From NCBI RefSeq assembly GCF_030814715.1, contig NZ_JAUSVO010000001.1, positions 930,001 to 994,000 of the forward strand: a stretch of DNA of 64,000 nucleotides, in the 5' to 3' direction. Positions 54,166 to 64,000 of the stretch are shown one piece after another. Below the pieces are notes generated by a model, which was not told where the DNA came from, ran no database searches, and worked only from the letters and a program-made list of their open reading frames with translations. This DNA is from Kaistia dalseonensis. Its GTDB lineage: Bacteria; Pseudomonadota; Alphaproteobacteria; Rhizobiales; Kaistiaceae. A program made the position numbers and the translations under genes. Every line of letters begins with the position of its first letter. The stretch's first letter is position 1.

Positions 54166-55047
54166 CTATAGGCCGGCCCCAACAGTTGACTGCAAGGAGT
54201 CCGCGTCACGACGCGGTGGGGAGCCGAACAGCCTTTTGTACTCACGCGAGAACTGAGAGGCACTTTCGTATCCAACGGCATAGGCCACGGCGGCCGCTTC
54301 GGCATGTTCGGTGATCAGGCGCTGGCGCGCCTCGTGCAGCCGGATGTGCTTCTGGTACTGCAGAGGGCTCAGGCCGGTCACCGCCTTGAAACGACGATGA
54401 AACACGGACACGCTCATGCCCGCCGTTGCGGCCATGTCGCCAATGCTCAAGCGCTCGGAATAGTGATGGCGGACAAAGGCCATGGCCCTGCGGATACGCG
54501 ACAGGCGGCTATCGGCACAGGCGATCTGCCGCAGCAAGGCGCCCTGCGGTCCCGTCAGAAGCCGGAACATCAATTCGCGTTCGAGATGGGAGGACATCAT
54601 CCGGATTTCCTCGGGACGGTCGAGAAGGCCGGCCAGCCGTCGCCAGGCTTCGAGCAGCGGTGCACCAGCCTTCGAAACACCGAAGCCTGACCGGATCGCG
54701 GATTCGGGAACGCTCTCCATGTCGAACAGGATTGCCGAAATGACCGCGGGATCGAGATAGAGATTGAGCGCCAGGTAGGGCTCGTCGGTCGAGGCCTCGC
54801 AAACCTGCCCCATGGCCGTCACCTCAGCGGCCACCACCATGCATTCGCCCGCCCCATATTCGAGCATGCCGTCGCCGATGAAGGTGCGCTTTCGTCCCTG
54901 GAGGACGAGGCAGACCACGGGCTCGTATACCAGCCCAACGGCATCGGTGGGATGGTCGATGCAATAGATGTGAAGTCGCGGCATTGCCGGGTTCCGGTGG
55001 CCGGCATGGCGCTGGGCGATGGCCCGGATGTCGTCGAGTTCTGTCAT
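54166..55047 (-). CDS. AraC-family regulator, YqhC-like
   Basis: 293 residues from the ATG at 55047 (a TTG at 55074 would add 9). AraC_N domain: YEPVVCLVLQGRKRTFIGDG, YGAGECMVVAAEVTAMGQV, about 40-180. The double HTH is LSIGDMAATAGMSVSVFHRR and VGYESASQFSREYKRLFG. It is divergent from an aldo/keto reductase gene, the arrangement of yqhC and its aldehyde reductase target in E. coli, so aldehyde-responsive control is a reasonable inference. Confidence 0.88.
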   Translation of the reverse strand: MTELDDIRAIAQRHAGHRNPAMPRLHIYCIDHPTDAVGLVYEPVVCLVLQGRKRTFIGDGMLEYGAGECMVVAAEVTAMGQVCEASTDEPYLALNLYLDPAVISAILFDMESVPESAIRSGFGVSKAGAPLLEAWRRLAGLLDRPEEIRMMSSHLERELMFRLLTGPQGALLRQIACADSRLSRIRRAMAFVRHHYSERLSIGDMAATAGMSVSVFHRRFKAVTGLSPLQYQKHIRLHEARQRLITEHAEAAAVAYAVGYESASQFSREYKRLFGSPPRRDADSLQSTVGAGL

Positions 55048-55149
55048 GCCGACATCCGACAGCGCTTGCCTCAAAAGGTCAAGTGATCGGCAGGATCAGG
55101 CAATCATTCAGGAGCATCGGACATATGGAAGCGAGCGTGGCACCCCTAA

Positions 55150-56154
<1,005 letters not shown>

Positions 56155-56695
56155 TAGATAATGGGTGGCTGGCATTGCCCGCTGCCCATTATTGATCGGC
56201 CGGGGGCTTTCCACGAGCTATGTCCGCCGCATGCGGTGGCGCCTCCAAATGGAGAAATTCCAACCGGTCCGCTGGCGAGCCGTCGGCCGAGCACGGCAGC
56301 AAAGGCCTCGTAGCGTTCGGCGAAGTCGAAGCTCCAGCCGAACTCCGGTTTGCCGCCGATTTCTCGCTCGAGGCGACAACGCCAGCGCACCATGGGAACA
56401 TATTGAGAGCGAACCCGGGCCGGCAAGGCGGCGTCGTGACGCCCGCCCTGTTGATCAGATCATTGATGCGCCCATGGGTGTCGCTGACCCTTCTGGCATG
56501 GCGGCGACTGACGATAGGTTTCCACGGTCGAGGTCCTCTATAATCACCGCAGTGATGACTGCGCGTGGGCCATAATCTGCCTTCCACGTGACGTGAAAGC
56601 GGTCGAACAGCCGGGGTGATATGGCACCGTTGGCGTCACGTCGCTTCGAAGCCGTGTTCCTCGGCAAGGAGCACTCCCAATAACGCCAACAACTC
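56155..56695. other. 540-base gap with possible SDR remnant
   Basis: On the minus strand near 56415-56500 the reading THGRINDLINRAGVTTPP resembles the SDR block around NNAGVMTPP, with Asn changed to Arg. Nothing else of an SDR is recovered, so this is weak. Otherwise no gene is recognised here. Confidence 0.35.
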
Positions 56696-57589
56696 CTAAG
56701 CGGCTGGCTGCATACGCGCCTTCACCGCCTTGATGTGGCGGGCGGGCGGCGAACCAAACATCCGACTGTATTCGCGCGTGAACTGCGAGACGCTCTCATA
56801 CCCTACGGCGTATGCGGCGTTGCTGATCATCTGTCCTTCGGCCAGCATCAGCCGGCGAGCCTCTATGAGCCGGAGCTGCTTTTGGAATTGAAGCGGCGAC
56901 AACGAGGTGATCGCTCGGAAATGTTCATGGAAGGAGGACACGCTCATTCTCGCGACCTGCGCCAGATGGTCGACCCTCAGAGGTCGAGCGAAGTCCTCGC
57001 GGATCAGCGAGACCGCGCGCGTGATGCGCTGGGCGTGACTGTCGACGATACCCAGGGCGCGGATGGCGCCTCCATGTCGACCCGAGAGCAGCCAGAAATG
57101 CAGTTCGCGGGTGAGTGCTGTCTGAAGAATGGGAACCGACGCGGGACGGTCGAGAAGTCGCATCAACCGCAAGGCCGAGTCGGTCACTTCCGTTTCGGTG
57201 GGGTCGACACGCACAGGCGCGCCGGCGACGAAGGGTGAGAAGCCTATCTCCACAACAAGGCTTTCGATCATGGCGAGGTCCATGTCGATGACAAGTGCCA
57301 GATAGGGGGCGGCGAGGCTCGCTTGGGTGATCTGGCTGACCGTCGGCACGTGGGCCGTGATCAGGAGAGAATCCCCGGCGCCGAAGTCGAATGTCTTGCT
57401 CCCCATCGTGACCCGCTTGCTGCCTTGAAGCACCATTGCGACGAGCGGTTGGTTGATGGCGTACTGCAGAGCGGTTGGCGCCGTCTCGCGAATGATGGTC
57501 AGGCACGGAATGGGCGTTTGGATAATGCTGGTGCCATTCGCGTTTGCTTCTGCAAATCGCCGGACAGTTTCAAGCAGGTTCTGGGTCAT
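56696..57589 (-). CDS. AraC-family regulator, YqhC-like
   Basis: 297 residues. AraC_N domain: NQPLVAMVLQGSKRVTMGSK, FGAGDSLLITAHVPTVSQI, about 40-180; double HTH LRVDHLAQVARMSVSSFHEH and VGYESVSQFTREYSRMFG. It is divergent from an SDR gene across 275 bases and probably regulates it. Fourth member of this regulator type in the window. Confidence 0.9.
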   Translation of the reverse strand: MTQNLLETVRRFAEANANGTSIIQTPIPCLTIIRETAPTALQYAINQPLVAMVLQGSKRVTMGSKTFDFGAGDSLLITAHVPTVSQITQASLAAPYLALVIDMDLAMIESLVVEIGFSPFVAGAPVRVDPTETEVTDSALRLMRLLDRPASVPILQTALTRELHFWLLSGRHGGAIRALGIVDSHAQRITRAVSLIREDFARPLRVDHLAQVARMSVSSFHEHFRAITSLSPLQFQKQLRLIEARRLMLAEGQMISNAAYAVGYESVSQFTREYSRMFGSPPARHIKAVKARMQPAA

Positions 57590-57864
57590 GGCCGTTGTCT
57601 TAGTTCATGACGCGCGGGCCTTCAATCTTCGTCGGAGAACTGGGCAAGAGGTTCCGACTTTCCGGCAAGTTCGGTCAGCTTGCGGCGCGAGGTGGGATCG
57701 GGGCGCGGACAGGCGTGACGCGTCGATCACGATTGGGCAAAAAGGGGGGGGGTTGGTCAATCGCGGAGAAATAGGCAAAAACGACCGACGATCCGGCAAC
57801 AACTGGAGCCGCCGGCTGACGATAGTGACGTCACCACGACGCTCATCATCAAAGGAGTTATCTG

Positions 57865-58620
57865 ATGACCACTATCTCAATCGTTACCGGCGGCAGTCGC
57901 GGCCTGGGTCGTAACACCGCCGTCAGCATCGCCCGTCGTGGTGGTGACGTGATCCTGACCTATCTGAACGGCGCCGACGCCGCTCAGGCCGTGGTTGCGG
58001 AGATCGAGGGCCTGGGCCGCAGGGCCGTCGCCCTTCCTCTCAACGTCAGCGACATCTCCACTTTCCCGGCGTTCGTGGAACGCGTCCGCGCGGCGCTGCA
58101 GTCGACCTGGGGACGGAGCGATTTCGACCACCTCATCAATAATGCCGGTCACGGCGAAATGGCTGCGATCGCGGAGACGACCGAGGCGCAGTTCGACGGC
58201 CTCTTCAACGTGCACGTCAAGGGCGTGTTCTTCCTGACGCAGGCATTGCTGCCGTTGCTCGTCGACGGCGGACGCATCGTGAACTATTCGTCGGGGCTGA
58301 CCCGCGTCTCCAATCCGGGCTTCTCGGCCTATTCGGCCGCCAAGGGTGCAGTCGAGATCCTCACGCTCTACATGGCCAAGGAATTCGCCGGCCGCGGCAT
58401 CACCGCGAACACGATTGCCCCGGGCGCGATTGAGACCGATTTCCTCGGCGGCGCGGTGAGAGATACCCCAGCCTATAACGAGGCCTTTGCCGGCATGACG
58501 GCCCTCGGCCGCGTGGGCGTGCCGGATGATATCGGCCCAGCCATTGCGAGCCTGCTCGGCCCCGAGAACCGCTGGATCACCGCGCAGCGGATCGAAGTGT
58601 CGGGCGGTCAGAACATCTGA
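57865..58620 (+). CDS. Short-chain dehydrogenase/reductase
   Basis: 251 residues, FabG-like classical SDR: TGGSRGLGRN (about 8-17), NNAGHG (about 92), Ser in NYSSGLT, YSAAK (about 155) and PGAIETDF after it. AAGGAG lies 8 bases before the ATG. Substrate unknown. Probably controlled by the divergent AraC gene. A strong terminator follows. It is the last accessory gene before core genes resume. Confidence 0.9.
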   Translation: MTTISIVTGGSRGLGRNTAVSIARRGGDVILTYLNGADAAQAVVAEIEGLGRRAVALPLNVSDISTFPAFVERVRAALQSTWGRSDFDHLINNAGHGEMAAIAETTEAQFDGLFNVHVKGVFFLTQALLPLLVDGGRIVNYSSGLTRVSNPGFSAYSAAKGAVEILTLYMAKEFAGRGITANTIAPGAIETDFLGGAVRDTPAYNEAFAGMTALGRVGVPDDIGPAIASLLGPENRWITAQRIEVSGGQNI

Positions 58621-58666
58621 TCGCGACCGACGTTACCGCAGTCGGAGAGCCGGCTGTACCGTCATG

Positions 58667-58697
58667 GAAGGCCGCCGCATCCCCCACGGCGGCCTTC
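58667..58697 (+). terminator. Terminator after SDR gene
   Basis: GAAGGCCGCCG and CGGCGGCCTTC form an 11-base-pair stem with a 9-base loop 47 bases after the stop. Bases 58700-58861 contain a coding-looking but startless reading (DRDKLVLRYGGDGPIRQLER) that I cannot assign. Confidence 0.6.
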
Positions 58698-58861
58698 ATA
58701 TGTTTCTCCCGCTGCGCGATCCGTATCGGAATCGTCGCCGCGGACTGTTTCGATCGCGACAAGCTCGTCTTGCGCTATGGTGGCGACGGGCCGATCAGAC
58801 AGCTGGAGCGCTTGGGCTCTCCGTTCTTCGCGACGGCACCCAATCGGCACAGCGGGTCTCT

Positions 58862-60691
58862 CTATGGCGCCGCGTACCAGGTCCCTAGCGTATAGCCGTA
58901 AAGCGACTGCGTCTTTGGGTGGTCGACGCGGGTCCAGCGGGCGACCCATTGGTCGGGCAGGTAATAGAGCGGCACGAAGTAATAGCCCGAGATCAGGATG
59001 CGATCGAGCGCATGCACGGCGGCGACGAAGTCCTCCTGGCTGCGAGCGGCGAGCAGAGCATCGAGCATTGCATCGATCGCCGGGCTTTTCGCGCCGGTGT
59101 AGTTGTATGAGCCCTGCACATCGGCCTGGGCGCTCGACCAGCGGAAATTCTGCTCGTTGCCGGGCGAGAGCGAGGCGGGCAGGGATGTCATGATCATGTC
59201 GAAGTCGAATTCCTGCACCCGGCGCTGATACTGGGCCGAATCGACGGTGCGGACCGTCGCCTTGATGCCGATCCGGGCCAGGGTGCGCGTGAAGGCGAGG
59301 GCGACGCGCTCCTGCTCGCGGTTCATCAGCAGGATTTCGAACTGCAACGGCGTGTTGCCGTCCGTCTTGAGGAGCGTATTGCCGTTCAGTTTGTAGCCGG
59401 CCTCGCCCAGCAGGCTGAGCGCGGAGCGCAGGACATTGCGGTCGCTGCCCGATCCGTCGCTCTGCACCGGCCTGTAAGTGCCGTCCAGGACGGCCGGTTC
59501 CACGGCGCCGGGGAAGGGGGCGAGCAGCGCCTTCTCCCTGTCGTCGGCTGGTATGCCGACGGAAGAGAGGATCGAATCCTCGAAATAGCTGGCATTGCGC
59601 TTGTAGACGCCGAAGAAGAGGTTCTTGTTCAGCCATTCGAAGTCGAACAGCATCGACAGCGCCTTGCGGACACGGACATCCTCGAAGATCGGGCGCCGCG
59701 TGTTGAAGGCGAAGCCGAGCATGCCCTTGGGCGTGCCGGTGGGAATCGTCTCCTTGACGACCTTGCCGTCGCGGACAGCCGGAAAATCGTAGCCGTTTTG
59801 CCAGTTCGCCGGATCAGCCTCCGGGTTGACGTCGTAGAGGCCCTTCTTGAAGGCCTCGAACATGGCGCTGCGGTCGCGGTAATACTCGACCCGGATCTCG
59901 TCGAAATTGTCGAAGCCGCGCTTGATGGGGAGGTCCTTGCCCCAATAGTTCGGATCGCGCTTCAGCGTGAAGCGCTCGCCCGGCTTGATTTCGTCCATCA
60001 CATAGGGGCCGCTGCCGATCAGCGGCTTCAGCGTCGACTGGTCGAACGTCTCGGGGTCGATGGCGTGCTTCGGGAGGACCGGCATCAGGCCGAGCAGCAT
60101 GGGCAGTTCGCGGTCTTTGCCATCGGCGAAGGTGAACTTGACGCCATGGTCGCCGACCTTGTCGATCTGCTTCACCTTCGAATACCAGGAGCGGTAGTTT
60201 GGCCGGCCTTTTTCCCGCAGGATATTAAGCGAGAAGATGACGTCATCCTGCGTGACGGGCGTGCCGTCCGAAAAATGCGCCTTGGGATTGATGTTGAACA
60301 GCACCGAACTGCGGTCGTCGGGCACCTCGACGCTCTCGGCGAGCAGGCCATAGAGCGTGAAGGGCTCGTCGCGATTGCGCGTCATCAGGGCTTCGAAGAC
60401 ATTATTGCCGAGCGACACGTCCCAGATACCGCGCGCCGTCGTCTCCGCCCCCTTCACGATGAAGGGGTTCAAACTGTCGTAAGTGCCGACGAAGGCGAAG
60501 GTGATGGTCCCGCCCTTCGGCGCATTCGGATCGGCGAAGGCGAGATGATCGAAATCGGCCGGCAGGGCCGGCTCGCCATGCATGGCGAGCGCATGGACGG
60601 GGTCCGCTACCGCGGGGAGGGGAGCGATCAGACCCAGACTTGCCGGCAGCAGGAGCAGGGCCGCAAGAGACCATCCGGTGCGAATTGGCAT
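58862..60691 (-). CDS. ABC transporter extracellular solute-binding protein, family 5 (YejA-like)
   Basis: 609 residues. The signal peptide ends near PLPAVADP. The SBP_bac_5 domain covers the rest: HGEPALPADFDHLAFADPNA, SLNPFIVKGAETTARGIWD and ARGIKxx-type blocks are typical of YejA-like peptide or oligopeptide binding proteins in Alphaproteobacteria. It binds ligand in the periplasm for an ABC permease. No permease genes are adjacent in the window, so either they are elsewhere or the protein is an orphan. Confidence 0.9.
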   Translation of the reverse strand: MPIRTGWSLAALLLLPASLGLIAPLPAVADPVHALAMHGEPALPADFDHLAFADPNAPKGGTITFAFVGTYDSLNPFIVKGAETTARGIWDVSLGNNVFEALMTRNRDEPFTLYGLLAESVEVPDDRSSVLFNINPKAHFSDGTPVTQDDVIFSLNILREKGRPNYRSWYSKVKQIDKVGDHGVKFTFADGKDRELPMLLGLMPVLPKHAIDPETFDQSTLKPLIGSGPYVMDEIKPGERFTLKRDPNYWGKDLPIKRGFDNFDEIRVEYYRDRSAMFEAFKKGLYDVNPEADPANWQNGYDFPAVRDGKVVKETIPTGTPKGMLGFAFNTRRPIFEDVRVRKALSMLFDFEWLNKNLFFGVYKRNASYFEDSILSSVGIPADDREKALLAPFPGAVEPAVLDGTYRPVQSDGSGSDRNVLRSALSLLGEAGYKLNGNTLLKTDGNTPLQFEILLMNREQERVALAFTRTLARIGIKATVRTVDSAQYQRRVQEFDFDMIMTSLPASLSPGNEQNFRWSSAQADVQGSYNYTGAKSPAIDAMLDALLAARSQEDFVAAVHALDRILISGYYFVPLYYLPDQWVARWTRVDHPKTQSLYGYTLGTWYAAP

Positions 60692-60951
60692 GAGGCGTTC
60701 CCCTCGACGGTTTCGTGGCTGTCACCATTCGGCGACTCGACGAAAAAACCGTAGCACGTCGCGCTTGGCAACGGTCTCGCCGCTGGAAATCGGGTTTCGA
60801 GCGGGCTATTGATGCGCCGCTGCTGCGACGTCACCGTCTCGCCTCAATTGCTGGTCATCCAGCCCGAAGCGCGCGGATCGGTTCGCTCGGCTGTCTCTGT
60901 GCCGGAGGAAGCCGAGGCGCAGGCTTAGAGAAAAACGCAAGGACACGCTCG

Positions 60952-61683
60952 ATGTCGCATCGTTGGAATTCTGGTTTGTTTCGGGTGCCGCATCTGGCTG
61001 CAGCCGCGCTGCTCATGATCGCGTCGGCGCCTGCCGCCTTCGCGCAGGACGCGCCGGCTCTGGACCTGACGGCTCCCGCCGCCAAGGCGCCGGCTGCCAA
61101 GCCAGCCGCGCCCGACGCAGCCGCTCCGGCCGCTGCCGCCGCCGGCGGTGCGCCGGCCTCCGCCTGGATCAAGGAATGCGGACAGGATCCGCAGTCGAAG
61201 AAGAAGCTCTGCATCACCACGCAGGAGCTTCGCGCCGAGACGAATCAGTTCATCGCATCGCTCCAGCTGCGCAAGCTCGATGGCGATCCCAAGATGGCGC
61301 TGACCGCGATCGTCCTGACCGGCCAGCTCATTCAGCCGGGCCTCCGCGTCCAGGTGGATGACGGCAAGCCGGCCGAACTCAAATATGTGATCTGCGACCC
61401 GACCGTCTGCTACGCGCAGGCCGAGGTCGACGATGCCTTCGCCGCTTCGATGAAGAAGGGCAACAAGGTCGTCGCCATCTCGCTGAACCCGCAGGGCAAG
61501 CCGATGGTGTTCCCGTTCACCCTGTCCGGCTTCACCAAGGTGTTCGAAGGCGAAGGTCTCGATCGTGCAGCCGGCAAGGCGCGCCGCGACGCTCTCCAGG
61601 AGCAGCTCCAGAAGAACGCCGAAGAGAACCGGCAGAAGCTGATCGAGCAGCAGAACAAGGAACGTGGCGGCTCGGGCAACTAA
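60952..61683 (+). CDS. Invasion-associated locus B (IalB)-family protein
   Basis: 243 residues. A signal peptide ends at AFAQD and is followed by a low-complexity Ala/Pro/Lys linker (about 35-70). The IalB domain (about 72-205) has WIKECGQDPQSKKKLCITTQ and KYVICDPTVCYAQAEVDD with paired cysteines. A charged helical tail ends the protein. IalB was named for Bartonella erythrocyte invasion, but homologues are general periplasmic proteins of Rhizobiales. The ATG at 60952 has AAGGA upstream. Confidence 0.9.
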   Translation: MSHRWNSGLFRVPHLAAAALLMIASAPAAFAQDAPALDLTAPAAKAPAAKPAAPDAAAPAAAAAGGAPASAWIKECGQDPQSKKKLCITTQELRAETNQFIASLQLRKLDGDPKMALTAIVLTGQLIQPGLRVQVDDGKPAELKYVICDPTVCYAQAEVDDAFAASMKKGNKVVAISLNPQGKPMVFPFTLSGFTKVFEGEGLDRAAGKARRDALQEQLQKNAEENRQKLIEQQNKERGGSGN

Positions 61684-61703
61684 GCCCGATCCTTACGCCC
61701 ATC

Positions 61704-61737
61704 AAAAAGGCGCGCTCGTGGAGCGCGCCTTTTTTGT
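61704..61737 (+). terminator. Intrinsic terminator after ialB-like gene
   Basis: AAAGGCGCGCTC and GAGCGCGCCTTT with a GTG loop and a trailing T-run form a classical terminator 20 bases after the stop. It may also serve the convergent hspQ gene. Confidence 0.9.
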
Positions 61738-61762
61738 TTCCGCCATTGGTCGCGGGCTGGTG

Positions 61763-62095
61763 TCAGTTCAGGCCGCGCCGGTGCGAGACATAGACCGGCC
61801 CGTTCTGCTCGACGAAATAATCCTGGATCTGCGAGTGCCGCAGCGGCTCTTCCGAATCGTCGACGACGAGGTTCTGCTCGGAAACGTAGGCGACATATTC
61901 GCTTTCCGCATTCTCGGCGAGCAGGTGATAGAAGGGCTGGTCCTTTGAGGGCCGCACCTCCTCCGGGATCGACAGCCACCATTCTTCCGTATTGTCGAAG
62001 ACCGGATCGACGTCGAAGATCACGCCACGAAACGGGAACACCCGGTGGCGGACGACCTGACCGATCTGAAACTTCGCGTTGCGTGCCTGACCCAT
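61763..62095 (-). CDS. hspQ: Heat-shock protein HspQ
   Basis: 110 residues. NAKFQIGQVVRHRVFPFRGV, IFDVDPVFDNTEEWW and QPFYHLLAENAESEYVAYVS match the HspQ family, a hemimethylated-DNA-binding (YccV) fold. In enteric bacteria it stimulates Lon protease and affects DnaA turnover. The ATG at 62095 begins the conserved region; a longer frame to 62152 adds 19 unrelated residues. Single gene, convergent with the ialB-like gene. Confidence 0.93.
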   Translation of the reverse strand: MGQARNAKFQIGQVVRHRVFPFRGVIFDVDPVFDNTEEWWLSIPEEVRPSKDQPFYHLLAENAESEYVAYVSEQNLVVDDSEEPLRHSQIQDYFVEQNGPVYVSHRRGLN

Positions 62096-62171
62096 TAAAA
62101 CGCCCCTGATTCGACGGGTTCGCCAAAGGCCACGATTAGCCGGCGCTGTCAATATTGCCGGATCGCCGTCA

Positions 62172-63341
62172 CTAGAGATGCGGCGCCAGTCCCTGCCGCA
62201 TGACGGCGCGCTTCAACATGGGCACCCGGTCGAGCGCGAACAAGCCGATGCCGCGCATCATCTGTACGGGCAGGAACCCGGTCAGAAGCGTCCGGTTGAG
62301 CGCGTCCACAGCCGTGGTCCTCGACAGGATGTCGCCGGTCCGCTGGCGGTCATACGCCGCGAGCGCCTCGGACGCGCCGGGATCGGCAAGATGGTCGCCG
62401 ACGACGCCGGCAAAAACGGCAGCATCGCGCAAGCCCAGATTCAGGCCCTGGGCACCGATCGGCGGAAAGACGTGCGCCGCCTCGCCGATCAACGCGATGC
62501 GACGGGCCGCGAAGTGGCGGGCGGTCTGCCCCGAAAGCGGGAACACCTGCCGCGAGCCGTCGATCCGGATCCGCCCGAGCAGCGCATGCGAACGCCGCTC
62601 GAACTCGAGCGCCAGGGCCTCGTCGTCGAGCTTGGAGAGCCGTTCCGCCTCTTCGGGCCGCTCGACACAGACCACCGCCGAATGGAGGCCGGGGAGGGGA
62701 ACGAGCGTGAACGGGCCGGTCTCGGTGTGAAACTCGGTCGACGTATCATCATGCGGCAAAGCGTGCGCGATATTCACGACGAGCGCCGCCTGGCGGTAGG
62801 ACCAGCGCCGGACGGGAAGGCCGGCCGCGTCGCGCGCCTTCGAATTGCGGCCGTCCGCGGCACCGACGAGCTTCGTCGTGATCACGCCGCCATCGCTCGC
62901 GACGATCTCGACATGCGCGTCGCCGACGCGAAAATCATCAGCGACGCCAAAGTAGCGCGCAATGCCTGCTGCCCGCGCCGCGTCCTCGAGCGCCGCGACC
63001 AGATCTCCGTTCGGAATATTGTAGCCGAATGCCTCGCGTCCGATTTCTCCGGCATGGAACTCGACCAGCGGGGCACGCACCAGCCGCCGCGTCGCGTCGA
63101 CGATCCGCATGGTGCGGAGTGGCGAGGCCTTGGCCTCGATGGCACCCCAGATCCCGGCCTCCTTGAGAAGGTCAACCGATACACCAAGCATGGCGACCGT
63201 CCGCTGGTCGCGCGGCGGAGATGCTGGTGCCAGAACGGCGACGTCGGCGCCTTTACGCGCCGCGAGCAGGGCTGCGACCAGTCCTGCCGGACCGGCGCCG
63301 ACCACCACGACGTCGTGCCGGCTTGCATGTTCCTGTGTCAT
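62172..63341 (-). CDS. UbiH/UbiF-family FAD-dependent monooxygenase
   Basis: 389 residues. FAD-binding VVVVGAGPAGLVAALLAARK (about 11-30), the central DG motif in GAADGRNSKARDAAG and GEAAHVFPPIGAQGLNLGLR (about 286-305) are the three signatures of UbiH/COQ6-type hydroxylases. Likely hydroxylates the ubiquinone precursor ring at the membrane; which position is not certain. The ATG overlaps the YeeE-like stop (ATGA), an unusual partner for a ubiquinone gene. Confidence 0.9.
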   Translation of the reverse strand: MTQEHASRHDVVVVGAGPAGLVAALLAARKGADVAVLAPASPPRDQRTVAMLGVSVDLLKEAGIWGAIEAKASPLRTMRIVDATRRLVRAPLVEFHAGEIGREAFGYNIPNGDLVAALEDAARAAGIARYFGVADDFRVGDAHVEIVASDGGVITTKLVGAADGRNSKARDAAGLPVRRWSYRQAALVVNIAHALPHDDTSTEFHTETGPFTLVPLPGLHSAVVCVERPEEAERLSKLDDEALALEFERRSHALLGRIRIDGSRQVFPLSGQTARHFAARRIALIGEAAHVFPPIGAQGLNLGLRDAAVFAGVVGDHLADPGASEALAAYDRQRTGDILSRTTAVDALNRTLLTGFLPVQMMRGIGLFALDRVPMLKRAVMRQGLAPHL

Positions 63342-63814
63342 CAGATCGATCCTTCATCCTCGGCCGCCGCGGCGCCGCGGCTGCGCCCGATCAGGCGAAC
63401 AATGGTCGCGCCAAGGCCCATCGCCACGATGAATATCAATATGCCTGGAAAGGCCATGACGATATCGGCGATTGCCGGACCGGGACAGAGCCCCGAGAGC
63501 CCCCAACCTATGCCGAAGATCGCGGCGCCGATCACGAGCCGCGCATCAATGCGCCGTGCCGGCGGCGCGGAAAATGACGGCGCCGCCAGCGGCTGCCGGC
63601 GGCGATGGCCGATCCTTACTGCAGCCATCGTAACGATCACGGCGGCCGCCATGACGAAGGCGAGGCTCGGATCCCAGCCGCCGGACCTCATGGCGCCGAT
63701 ATCGAGGAACGCCTTGACCTTGGCGGGCGAGGTCATGCCGGAAATGGCGAGCCCGAGGCCGAAGATGAGGCCGGCGACAAGCGCGGTCAGATGAAAGACG
63801 AGGGGCCGCCGCAT
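63341..63814 (-). CDS. YeeE/YedE-family membrane protein (second half-unit)
   Basis: 157 residues with about four membrane helices. GLIFGLGLAISGMTSPAKVK and IFGIGWGLSGLCPGPAIADI carry the conserved Gly and Cys signature of YeeE/YedE thiosulfate-transport-like proteins (DUF6691 half). Its ATG overlaps the stop of the upstream partner (TGATG), so the two half-size proteins are co-translated and probably form one channel. Sulfur-compound transport is inferred from the family. Confidence 0.85.
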   Translation of the reverse strand: MRRPLVFHLTALVAGLIFGLGLAISGMTSPAKVKAFLDIGAMRSGGWDPSLAFVMAAAVIVTMAAVRIGHRRRQPLAAPSFSAPPARRIDARLVIGAAIFGIGWGLSGLCPGPAIADIVMAFPGILIFIVAMGLGATIVRLIGRSRGAAAAEDEGSI

Positions 63815-64000
63815 CACACGCCATATCTGGCGACGAAGACGGTCGCCATGGCGGTCAACATGAAGACAATGACCGCCACGATTGAGCGTGGCGACAGTCT
63901 CGCGAGCCCTGCCACACCGTGGCCCGAGGTGCAGCCATGGGCGAGCGCCGTGCCCATGCCGACCAGCAGTCCCGCGATCGCCAACCCCAACGGGCCGAGG
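63814..64000 (-). CDS. YeeE/YedE-family membrane protein (first half-unit), partial
   Basis: Only the last 61 codons are in the window. [20 protein letters not shown], then [19 protein letters not shown] contains the Cys-Gly pore-type motif of the family and ends in a final membrane helix. The 5' end lies beyond position 64000. Confidence 0.85.
   Translation of the reverse strand, partial: LGPLGLAIAGLLVGMGTALAHGCTSGHGVAGLARLSPRSIVAVIVFMLTAMATVFVARYGV

Noticed and set aside
62178-63794. 538-codon open frame antisense to the UbiH-type and YeeE-type genes
   Set aside because: It spans two well-supported genes on the other strand and shows no domain pattern.

Overview
The window is GC-rich DNA from an alphaproteobacterium, most likely a member of the Hyphomicrobiales (Rhizobiales). 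Support comes from IalB-type and Atu4866-type proteins, HspQ, the codon bias and short palindromic intergenic repeats. Genus is not resolved. Both ends look like core chromosome; the middle is accessory and heavily rearranged.

Positions 1-7057 are core: the 3' part of cysS, four alternating palindromic repeats, guaB, a MAPEG membrane protein, an RsmB-like RNA methyltransferase, a small membrane protein and guaA.

Positions 7058-25142 look like a genomic island in the 3' end of guaA. A tyrosine integrase sits directly beside guaA. The last 15 bases of guaA recur with one mismatch at 25128-25142, and a weaker third copy lies at 27388-27402. The left part carries TetR/tautomerase/VOC genes and the wreck of a Trb-type integrative conjugative element: AlpA-like, DUF2958, a frameshifted parB fused by deletion to a trbI tail with a stop codon, and DUF2274. 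The right part is a defence block. It is an unusual type I restriction-modification operon (single-domain HsdS-like protein, HsdM, two GIY-YIG proteins, full HsdS, a small ORF, HsdR, SprT/YgjP-like metalloprotease) with a run of 4-8 base gene overlaps, followed by an AbiEi/AbiEii toxin-antitoxin pair.

Positions 25143-27402 hold an SDR gene and a broken AraC-type regulator between two att-like repeats.

Positions 27.5-58.7 kb are a patchwork of redox and electrophile-handling genes: DoxX, FMN reductase, pirin, OYE, quinol monooxygenase, aldo/keto reductases, SDRs, an intradiol dioxygenase and an MBL-fold hydrolase. Each group is paired with an AraC, LysR or MarR regulator. Four AraC proteins have the YqhC-like N-terminal domain. 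Two AraC-MFS-SDR modules face in opposite directions as paralogous mirror images, and a third decayed copy lies between them. A lipocalin-LysR pair is also duplicated and part-decayed. An IS5-family element and an IS3 fragment mark rearrangement points.

Positions 58.86-64 kb return to core: an oligopeptide-type binding protein, an IalB-like protein, HspQ, a UbiH-type monooxygenase and two YeeE/YedE proteins. No rRNA, tRNA or CRISPR was seen.
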